This document shows positions 17,718 through 26,500 of a stretch of DNA of 64,000 nucleotides, piece after piece (the first letter of the stretch is position 1; every line of letters begins with the position of its first letter). Location: assembly GCA_900470805.1 (NCBI GenBank), contig UCCA01000015.1, positions 124,001 through 188,000 on the forward strand, read 5' to 3'. The position numbers were made by a program, and so were the translations under genes. This stretch comes from Hyphomicrobiales bacterium. Lineage in GTDB: Bacteria; Pseudomonadota; Alphaproteobacteria; Rhizobiales; Rhizobiaceae. Under the pieces are notes generated by a model. That model was not told the DNA's origin and made no database searches. It saw nothing but the letters and a program-made list of their open reading frames with translations.

Positions 17718-18547
17718 CCGATCTTCTCACCGTCAAGAACCTCAAGGTCAGCTATCCCACCCGCACCGGCGTCATCGAAGCCGTGCGCGGCGTTTCCTTC
17801 ACGCTCGGCAAGGAGCGTCTTGGCATCGTCGGTGAATCCGGCTCAGGAAAGTCTCAGACCGGCCGCGCCATCATGGGGCTCACCCCCGGCCACGGCATCG
17901 TCACCGCCGATACGCTGAATTTCAACGGCATGGATCTGCTCTCGGCATCGCCGAAGCAGCGCCGCCTTCTGCGCGGCAAGCGCATCGCAATGGTGCTGCA
18001 GGACCCGAAATATTCGCTTGATCCTGTCATGACCATCGGCAAGCAGATATGCGAGACCCTGCGCACCCACGAGAAGATCGGCAAGGGCGAGGCACGCGAT
18101 CGCGCCATCGCCATGCTGGAGGCCGTGCAGATCCGCGAACCGCAGCGCGTCTTCGATCTCTATCCGCACGAGGTCTCGGGCGGCATGGGGCAGCGCGCCA
18201 TGATCGCCATGATGCTGATCGCCGACCCCGAACTGCTGATCGCCGACGAACCGACCTCGGCGCTTGACGTAACCGTACAGCTCGACGTGCTGCGCATCAT
18301 GGACCGCCTTGTTGCCGATCGCGGCATGGGGCTGATCTTCGTCTCGCACGACCTGCGGCTTGTCTCCTCTTTCTGCGACCGCGTCATCGTCATGTATGCC
18401 GGAAAGATCGTCGAGGAGCTGAAGGCTTCCGAACTCAAGAACGCCCAGCATCCTTACACACAGGGACTTTTGAACTGCATGCCGTTGATCGGTGAAAACA
18501 GGCATCCGCTGCCGGTGCTAGACCGTAAGCCGGAGTGGGCCGCATGA
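17714..18547 (+). CDS. ABC transporter ATP-binding protein, DppD/OppD type
   Basis: 277 residues with a GTG start inside the GTGA overlap. Walker A is GESGSGKS, the Q-loop reads VLQDPKYSLDP, the signature is VSGGMGQRAM, Walker B is [12 protein letters not shown] and the switch His is in FVSHDLRLV. The C-terminal HPYTQGLLNCMP is the oligopeptide-type tail, though the protein is shorter than many DppD and lacks the usual cysteine-rich iron-sulfur end. It pairs with the next ATPase. Confidence 0.94.
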   Translation: MTDLLTVKNLKVSYPTRTGVIEAVRGVSFTLGKERLGIVGESGSGKSQTGRAIMGLTPGHGIVTADTLNFNGMDLLSASPKQRRLLRGKRIAMVLQDPKYSLDPVMTIGKQICETLRTHEKIGKGEARDRAIAMLEAVQIREPQRVFDLYPHEVSGGMGQRAMIAMMLIADPELLIADEPTSALDVTVQLDVLRIMDRLVADRGMGLIFVSHDLRLVSSFCDRVIVMYAGKIVEELKASELKNAQHPYTQGLLNCMPLIGENRHPLPVLDRKPEWAA

Positions 18548-19293
18548 GCGCTGCACTGTCGGTCGACAACATTTCCGTCATCTACGACCACTTCCATGCG
18601 CTGAAGGACGTCAGCGTCGAGATCGGCGAAGGCCAGTCCTTCGGGCTCGTCGGTGAATCCGGCTCAGGAAAGTCAACGCTGCTTCGCGCTGTCGCCGGTC
18701 TGGCGCCGGTAAAAAGCGGCACGATCAGGATCCACGGCGAGCCGCTCGAGGGCTCGAAGCGCAGCAAGGCTTTCTACCGAAAGGTTCAGATGGTCTTCCA
18801 GGATCCCTATGGCTCCCTGCATCCGCGCCAGACCATCGATCGCCTGCTGCTCGAGCCGCTGGCGATCCACGGCATTGCCGATAGTGAAACGCGGATCGCC
18901 CGCGCGCTTGATGAAGTCGGTCTCGGCAACGGTTTCCGCTTCCGCTATCCGCACCAGCTTTCCGGCGGCCAGCGGCAGCGTGTCGCCATTGCACGTGCGC
19001 TGATCGTCGAGCCCTCGATCCTCCTGCTCGACGAGCCGACGTCGGCGCTCGATGCCTCGGTTCAGGCGGAGGTGCTCAACCTGCTGGAACAGGTGCGGCG
19101 CGACCGCAAGCTGACTTTTGTCATGGTCAGCCACGACCTCGGCGTCATCACCCACATGTGCGAAAACCTCGCCGTGATGAGAAGCGGCGCCGTTGTCGAA
19201 CGCCTGACTGCGGCGGAGCTGGCCAAGTCGGATGTTCACGAGGACTACACGAAAAGTTTGATGATCGCCAGCAAGGGCTTCGTGAAGGCCTGA
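18544..19293 (+). CDS. ABC transporter ATP-binding protein, DppF/OppF type
   Basis: 249 residues from ATG 18544, which overlaps the previous stop by ATGA. Walker [10 protein letters not shown]-loop [15 protein letters not shown], signature [15 protein letters not shown], Walker [13 protein letters not shown] and MVSHDLGVI are all intact. It forms the heterodimeric motor with the DppD-like subunit. The C-terminal extension of OppF is short. It ends the M19-SBP-BCDF operon; no clear terminator hairpin follows. Confidence 0.94.
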   Translation: MSAALSVDNISVIYDHFHALKDVSVEIGEGQSFGLVGESGSGKSTLLRAVAGLAPVKSGTIRIHGEPLEGSKRSKAFYRKVQMVFQDPYGSLHPRQTIDRLLLEPLAIHGIADSETRIARALDEVGLGNGFRFRYPHQLSGGQRQRVAIARALIVEPSILLLDEPTSALDASVQAEVLNLLEQVRRDRKLTFVMVSHDLGVITHMCENLAVMRSGAVVERLTAAELAKSDVHEDYTKSLMIASKGFVKA

Positions 19294-19382
19294 AGCCCAG
19301 TGTTTTCAAGCAATTGAAATCTCTGACGATTGGCCGGGATTAACACTAACAACTTCTTAAACACGACCAATCGACTAGACTA

Positions 19383-19410
19383 TTGACAGCTGCCTTGCTT
19401 CTGTCATGAT
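19383..19410 (+). promoter_or_regulatory. Candidate housekeeping promoter before a small gene
   Basis: TTGACA (19383-19388), a 16-base spacer and CATGAT (19405-19410) as -10. The predicted start of transcription, near 19417, would leave a leader of about 35 bases before the small gene at 19453. Confidence 0.45.
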
Positions 19411-19452
19411 CCCGTTAACGTTTGTTAGTTTTCGTGATCATGGAGATGAGGC

Positions 19453-19650
19453 ATGTTCTTTCTCGGCGGCATGACCATGGGTTACTTCGCTCCCCCGGCA
19501 AAGGCCAAGCGGGGCGCGACGGCATTGTTCAAGGCGGCCAAGCGCAACCGCAGGGCCAAGGCGAAGCCGACTGCCTCCTTCCCCACGGTCCCCTTCAAGG
19601 AGACCGCGGTTGAGCGCTCGCTGATCTGGGCCTGGCGCACCATCTGTTAG
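19453..19650 (+). CDS. Small basic protein of unknown function
   Basis: 65 residues. The N-terminus is hydrophobic and glycine-rich (MFFLGGMTMGYFAPP), the middle is strongly basic (KAAKRNRRAKAKP) and the C-terminus ends VERSLIWAWRTIC. GGAG and GAGG lie just before the ATG; an internal ATG at 19477 would give a 57-residue form. A reasonable promoter is 40 bases upstream. I recognise no family. The basic centre could bind nucleic acid or membrane phospholipid; that is speculation. Confidence 0.5.
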   Translation: MFFLGGMTMGYFAPPAKAKRGATALFKAAKRNRRAKAKPTASFPTVPFKETAVERSLIWAWRTIC

Positions 19651-19678
19651 CGCGCCTGACCTCACTTGACGTCATAAC

Positions 19679-19703
19679 GGAACGAATTTTCTCAGCAGCC
19701 GTT
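19679..19703 (+). promoter_or_regulatory. EcfG/RpoE2-type general stress promoter
   Basis: GGAAC at 19679-19683, a 16-base spacer and CGTT at 19700-19703 match the alphaproteobacterial general-stress consensus GGAAC-N16/17-CGTT exactly. It lies 88 bases before the start of the small membrane protein gene at 19791. Confidence 0.7.
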
Positions 19704-19790
19704 ATCCGACAGAATTCTATCTCTACCAAGATGATAGACAATATAAGAAACTAGCTCGAAATAAGAGTGGCAAAACAGGCGGAGGCAAAC

Positions 19791-19955
19791 ATGGCAGACT
19801 TGGGTATCTCGCATACTCATGCGGACCACTACGGTTCCGTAAGATCGAAAAAGCCGGCGACGGCCAAAAGCCGTTTCCATTTCGCGATCAATGTGACGCT
19901 CATCGGCGCGGCGTTCGCGTTTCTTGCAGCAGTCGTCTGCGGCATCATCGGCTAA
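19791..19955 (+). CDS. Small single-pass membrane protein
   Basis: 54 residues from ATG 19791, preceded by GGAGG at five bases; upstream in-frame starts lack such a site. The first half is polar (HTHADHYGSVRSKK), and the C-terminal half NVTLIGAAFAFLAAVVCGIIG is one transmembrane helix, giving a likely N-in, tail-anchored small protein. No family recognised. The general-stress promoter ahead of it and the stress-promoted DUF1328 gene immediately downstream suggest a role in envelope stress tolerance (inference). Confidence 0.65.
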   Translation: MADLGISHTHADHYGSVRSKKPATAKSRFHFAINVTLIGAAFAFLAAVVCGIIG

Positions 19956-19972
19956 GCCGCTCAAACCATTAC

Positions 19973-19997
19973 GGAACAAACCGGGCAAGTCATCGTT
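19973..19997 (+). promoter_or_regulatory. EcfG/RpoE2-type general stress promoter
   Basis: GGAAC at 19973-19977, a 16-base spacer and CGTT at 19994-19997: the same exact consensus and spacing as the element at 19679. It lies 33 bases before the DUF1328 start codon, giving a leader of roughly 25 bases. Confidence 0.75.
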
Positions 19998-20029
19998 ATC
20001 TGGTCAGCAACGACTAAGGAGATGGCACA

Positions 20030-20194
20030 ATGCTTTACTACGCACTCGTATTTCTTGTTGTGGCGCTCATTGCCGGCGTGCTCGGCTTTGGTGGCATCGC
20101 GGGAGCGTCAGCTTCGATCGCCCAGGTTCTTTTCTTCATCTTCCTGGTGCTCTTTGTTGTTTCGCTTGTCGCACGTTTGTTGCGCCGCGTTTAA
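20030..20194 (+). CDS. DUF1328 (UPF0391) small membrane protein
   Basis: 54 residues beginning [20 protein letters not shown], then [20 protein letters not shown] and [11 protein letters not shown]: two transmembrane helices with a conserved glycine-rich turn, the exact plan of the YtjA/DUF1328 family. The function of the family is unknown, but members are often stress-induced. AAGGAG precedes the ATG. A perfect general-stress promoter lies directly upstream and a clean terminator directly downstream, so it is probably a monocistronic gene of the EcfG regulon. Confidence 0.9.
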   Translation: MLYYALVFLVVALIAGVLGFGGIAGASASIAQVLFFIFLVLFVVSLVARLLRRV

Positions 20195-20521
20195 ACTCAG
20201 AAAAATCAAACGGATCCGGCGTTCCTTGGACGCCGGATTTTTCGTGTGTTCCTACTTGCCGAAACCTCTTGACTTGAATTGTCTCAATAGTGTCCAACTT
20301 TCCCGATTGGCTTAGCGGGGAGGCACGGCGCAATCTCTCAACCTTCCAGCTCAGTCATCCGACCGTTCATGCCTAAATCGATTCGCATTGCCGTTCGATC
20401 GCAGCTGCCATTGTTTCTTCAGCGCCTGTAAAAGACCGGTATTGTTCATGCGGCAGTCATATATGGCAGTGCACAAGGCAGCGTAATTCCCATAACTTTG
20501 TTTGGATCCAGAACCGAACCC
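20195..20521 (+). other. Upstream region of ndvB
   Basis: About 325 bases between DUF1328 and ndvB. The first 50 hold the DUF1328 terminator. The rest must include the ndvB promoter and leader. TTGACT occurs near 20269 but has no good -10 partner. I see no small gene, RNA gene or repeat. Confidence 0.5.
20214..20242 (+). terminator. Rho-independent terminator of the DUF1328 gene
   Basis: ATCCGGCGT and ACGCCGGAT form a 9-bp stem around a 7-base loop, followed by TTTT on the plus strand, about 20 bases after the stop codon. Confidence 0.85.
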
Positions 20522-23500
20522 ATGTCTATTTCCCCCACGTCTCCGAGCCCGTCCCGCGACTCCGAAACCAAGCAGATCGATCACAACGACTCGATCCGCT
20601 CGACCTATATGTCGATCGAAGACATCAAGGCGATGGGCGCATCTGCAGCGACTTCAGGCGTGAATTCGCTGGTTGCCTTTGCGCCGTTCGACTTCTTCGC
20701 AAGGCACAAGGAGAACGAGAAGGAAATCCTGCGGGTTTACCGAACCACTGCAGCGGATGTGGAGGCGGGCGAGACGATCACGCCGGCGGCGGAATGGCTT
20801 CTGGACAACCATTACATCGTTGAAGAGGCGATCCAGGAGGTCCGTCGCGACTTCCCGAAGCGTTTCTATCGCGAACTGCCGACCATCGAGATGAACGGTA
20901 CGCGCATCCCGCGCACGCTGGCGCTCGCATGGCTTTATGTCGCGCACACGCACAGCACGATCTCGCAGGAAAGCTTGACGGCGCTCGTCGACGGCTTCCA
21001 GGAGCATGAGACGCTGCGGATCGGCGAACTCTGGGCGCTGCCTTCGCTCGTGCGTTACGTCCTCGTCGAAAACCTGCGCCGCATTTCGATCCGTGTCGAG
21101 CGCAGCCGACGCATGCGCCGCCGCGCCAACGAGGCCGCCGACGAGTTGGTCCGCCTGACTGATCCGGTCAAGGCTGGCGAGTATCTGAAAACGCTCGAAC
21201 CGCTCGCGGAAGACAACACCTTCTCTACGCAGTTCCTGTACCGCATGCGCGACGGCTCGCAGACGTCGAGCGTGGCAATCTCGTGGCTTGACGAGCGTCT
21301 GGAAGCACTCGGCCGCGATACCGAAGCGACGACGATGGCCGAGCACAGCCGTCTGTCGTCCGGCAACGTGACGATGGGCAACATCATCCGCAGCCTACGC
21401 GAGATCGACGACGCCGAATGGTCGGTCTGGGTGGAGCAGGTCAGCCACGTCGACAAGCTGCTCTGGGATAACTCCGACTACGGCCTGCTCGATTCCGGAT
21501 CGCGCAACAAGTATCGCAAGCAGATCGAAAAGCTTGCCAAGCGCTCGACCATGACCGAAATGGAAGTGGCGCAGCTATCGCTCGACATGACGGAAGAGGC
21601 AAAGGCTTCAGGAAAAGACGAGCCGCATGAGCCAAATGTCGGCGGCTTCCTGGCCGGCGCGCAGCGCCCCAAGCTCGAAGCACGGGCGAATTACAGCCCG
21701 ACCCTGGTCCAGCATTTCGTTCGTGCCGTCCGCAGCTTCAACTGGCTGTCGATCGCCGTCCCGGTACTGCTGCTGACCATCCTTGCCATGGTCGTCGTCG
21801 GCCACTTCATGGCAAGCGCAGGCATGGGTCCGGCCGAGATCATCCTTCTGCTGATCATGTTTTCGCTTCCGGCATCCGAAGGCGCCACCGGTCTCTTCAA
21901 CACCGTGCTGTCATTCTTCGTGACGCCGGCACGTCTTGTCGGTTACGAGTTCAAGGAAGGCATTCCCGAGGACGCCCGCACCCTGCTGGTCGTTCCCTGC
22001 CTGATTTCGAACCGCGATAGCGTCGACGAACTCGTCCGCAACATCGAGGTTCACTATCTCGCCAATCCGCGCGGTGAAATCTATTTCGCGCTGCTCAGCG
22101 ACTGGCCGGACAGCCAGGTCGAGGAAACGCCGGCCGACCTCGAAGTACTCGACTACGCCCGCCGCGAAGTCGCTAATCTTTCCGCCCGATACGCCTATGA
22201 CGGCAAGACTCGTTTCTATCTCCTGCACCGCCGCCGCCTCTACAATCCTTCGGAAGGCGCGTGGATGGGTTGGGAGCGCAAGCGCGGCAAGCTGCATGAA
22301 CTGAACATGCTGCTGCGCGGCGACCGCGACACCACCTATCTGCCGGGCGCCAACATCGTCCCCGAAAACGTCCAGTACGTGATGACGCTCGATGCGGATA
22401 CGCGCCTGATGCGCGACACGGTCACTAAGCTGGTCGGCAAGCTCTATCACCCCACCAACCGTCCGGTCATCAACCCGGAAACCGGCCGGGTCGAGAGCGG
22501 CTACGGCGTGCTGCAGCCGCGCGTGACGCCGTCGCTGACGACGGGCAAGGATGCATCCGTCTTCCAGCGCGTCTTCTCCATCAATCGCGGTCTCGACCCC
22601 TACGTCTTCACCGTTTCCGACGTCTATCAGGACCTCGCGGGCGAGGGTACTTTCACCGGCAAGGGCCTCTACCACGTCGACGCCTTCGAGGCGTCGCTGA
22701 AGGGCCGCATCGAGGAGAACTCGGTTCTCAGCCACGATCTTCTCGAAGGCTCGATGGCGCGTTGCGCGCTCGTCACCGATCTTGAGCTGGTCGAAGACTT
22801 CCCGACCCGCTACGAAGTTGAAACCTCGCGCCAGCATCGCTGGGCGCGCGGCGACTGGCAGCTGCTGCCTTACATGTTCAGCACCACGCGCGGCGTTACC
22901 GCGCTCGGCCGCTGGAAGATGTTCGACAACCTTCGCCGCTCACTGACACCGATCGCATGGTTCTTCGCATCCGTGCTGGGCTGGTATTTCATGGATCCGC
23001 TCGGCGCCCTGATCTGGCAGATCGTGCTGATCTTCTGCCTGTTCGTTGCCCCGACGCTGTCTCTGATCAACGGCATCATCCCGCGCACCAGCGATATCGT
23101 TGCCCGCGCCCATCTCTACACCGTCTGGTCCGACATCCGCGCCGCCAATGCCCAGGTTGCTCTGCGCATCGTCTTCATCGCCGACGGCGCCTGCATGATG
23201 GCCGACGCCATCGGCCGCTCGCTCTACCGCCTCTTTTTCAGCCACAAGCTGATGCTGCAGTGGAAGACCGCCGCAAGCGTCCAGGCTGGCAAGCAGGGCA
23301 CCATCTGGTCCTATTACAAGGCCATGTGGCATGCGCCGGTTCTGGCCCTTCTCGGCCTCGCCTTTGCGGTTCTCTCCGGCGACAAGGCCTTCCTGGTCGG
23401 CATTCCCTTCGCGACGCTTTGGGTGCTCTCGCCGCTGGTCGCCTACTACGTCAGCCAGTCCGCCGAGACCGAAGACCGTCTCGAAGTGGCGGAATCCGTT

Positions 23501-26500
23501 TCCAACGAACTGCGCAAGATCGCCCGCCGCACCTGGCGTTATTTCGAGACGTTCACCACGGCCGAGCAGAACTTCCTGCCGCCTGACAACGTCCAGGAAA
23601 CACCGCACGTCATCGTCGCCACCCGCACGTCTCCGACCAACATCGGCGTTTATCTTCTGTCAGTGGTTTCCGGCCGTCAGTTCGGCTGGTTCTCCTTCGA
23701 GGAAACCATCGAGCGTCTGGAGCAGACGATCGCGACCGTCGACAAGATGGAAAAGTTCCGTGGTCACCTGTTCAACTGGTACCACACAGACACGCTCGAG
23801 ACCCTTGGGCCGCGCTACGTGTCCGCTGTCGACAGCGGCAATCTTGCCGGCCATCTGATCGCCATCTCGTCCGCCTGCCGAAACTGGGCCGAAGCGCCGT
23901 CCGCGCACATGCAGGGCAGCCTCGATGGCGTTGGTGACACTGCCAGCATTCTCGAGGAAGTGCTGGCTCAGTTGCCGGACGACCGCAAGACGGTTCGCCC
24001 GCTGCGCCGTCGCCTGGAAGAACGCATCATCGGCTTCCAGAACGCGCTCGCCGCCGTCAAGCGCGAGCACGAATTCGCATCGATCCGCATCATAAACCTT
24101 TCGGTTCTTGCCCGCGACATCCAGAAGCTGGCCGCCAATCTCGACCACGAAGTCAAATCGGCGCTCAGCACCGAAGTCACCCAGTGGGCGGAAGCGCTGG
24201 TCAAGGTCTGCGAAGCGCATATCTCCGACAGCACCTTCGATCTCGCCAACATCGATGCCCTGCGCCCGCGCCTCACGGCGTTGCGCGACAAGGCCCGCGA
24301 TCTTGCCTTCTCGATGGACTTCGGCTTCCTGTTCCGTCCGGAGCGTCGCCTTCTGTCGATCGGCTACCGCGTGGAAAGCGGCGAGCTCGATCAGGCCTGC
24401 TACGACCTTCTGGCCTCTGAATGCCGCCTCACCAGCCTCTTCGGCATCGCCAAGGGCGATCTGCCCACCGAGCACTGGTATCGCCTCGGCCGCCAGGTTG
24501 TTCCCGTCGGCTCGCGCGGAGCGCTGGTCTCCTGGTCCGGCTCGATGTTCGAATATCTGATGCCGCCTCTGGTCATGCAGGAGCGTGGCGGTGGTATCCT
24601 CAACCAGACCAACAATCTGGTCGTGGTCGAGCAGATGAACTACGCCCGCAAGCTGGGTATTCCGTGGGGCATTTCGGAAGCGGCCTTCAATGCCCGCGAC
24701 CATAACCTCAACTACCAGTACACGAACTTCGGCGTCCCGACGCTCGGCTTGAAGCGCGGCCTCGGCCACAACGCCGTCATCGCGCCCTATGCCTCGATCC
24801 TCGCCAGCCAGTACAACCCGCCGGCAGCCGTTGAAAACCTCGAGCGCCTGCGCAAGCTGGGCGCACTCGGCAAGTACGGCTTCCATGATGCCGTCGACTT
24901 CACGCCGACGCGCGTTCCCGAGGGCAAGACCTGCGCGATCGTCTACAACTACTATGCCCACCACCACGGCATGTCGATCGCAGCCGTCGCCAACGTTGCC
25001 TTCAACGGCCACCTGCGCGAGCTCTTCCATTCCGATCCTGTCATCGAGGCGGCGGAACTGATGCTGCAGGAAAAGGCGCCGCGCGACATACCCGTGATGA
25101 GCGGCAAGCACGAGTCAGACACCCCCGCCAGCATCCAGGACGACCTGCTGCGGCCGGAAATCCGCAAGATCTTCGATCCTGCCGCCCGCGACCGCGAACT
25201 GGTATTCCTCTCCAACGGTCACTACTCGCTGATGCTGACCGCCACCGGCGCCGGCTATTCGCGCTGGAACGGCCAGTCTGTTTCGCGCTGGAAAGCCGAT
25301 CCGACCGAGGACCGCTGGGGCACCTTCATCTTCCTGCGCGACACCACCTCCAACGAATGGTGGTCGGCAACCGCAGAGCCGAAGAGCATCGAAGGCGAGC
25401 AGGTCAAGGTTCTCTTCGCCGATGAAAAGGCCGAATTCACCAAGACGGTCGGCGAGCTGACCAGCGAGGTGGAATGCATCGTCGCCACCGAGCACGATGC
25501 CGAAGGCCGTCGCCTGACGCTGCTCAACACCGGCAGCGAAGACCGCTTCATTGAAGTGACGTCCTATCTCGAGCCGGTTCTTGCCACCGACGATACCGAC
25601 AACGCCCATCCGGCCTTTGCCCGCATGTTCGTCAAGACGGAAATCGGCAAGCGCGGCGACGTCATTCGTGTCGAGCGCAACAAGCGCGACGGCAACGAAC
25701 CGAACATCTCGGTTGCCCACCTGATCGTCGACAACGCCGGCGCAACCCGCCATACCGAGTTCGAAACCGATCGCCGCAAGTTCCTCGGTCGTGGCCGCAC
25801 CTTGGCGAATGCCGCGGCATTCGACCAGGGCGCCACGCTCTCCGGCACCGATGGCTTCACGCTCGACCCGGTGCTGTCGCTGCGCCGCACCGTGCGGGTA
25901 CCGGCAGGCAAGAAGGTCAGCGTCATCTTCTGGACGATCGCGGCACCCACGCGCGCCGAGATCGACCAGGCTGTCGACCGCTACCGCCACGCCGACGCGT
26001 TCAACCACGAACTCGTTCAGGCCTGGACGCGCACGCAGGTTCAGATGCGCCACGTCGGCGTCACCTCGCAGCAGGCGTCCGCCTTCCAGCATCTCGGCCG
26101 CCACCTCGTCTATCCCGACATGTATCTGCGTGCGGATGCGGCGGCGGTGCAAGCCGGCATGCAGTCGCAGTCCTCGCTTTGGCCGTTGGCGATTTCGGGC
26201 GATTTCCCGATCTTCACCCTGCGCATCAACGACGACATGGATCTCGACATCGCAAAGGAAGCGTTGCTGGCGCAGGAATATCTGCGCTCGCGCGGCGTCA
26301 CCGCCGATCTCGTCATCATGAACGAGCGGGCCTCCTCCTATGCACAGGACATGCAGCATGCCGTCGACCAGATGGCCGAGAACGTCCGGCGCCTCGGCCA
26401 GGCCGACGGCCTGCGTCAGCACATCTTCACCGTCCGCAAGGATCTGATGGAGGAGTCGACCTATCACGCGCTGATCTCCGCCTCGCGTGTTACCTTCCAT

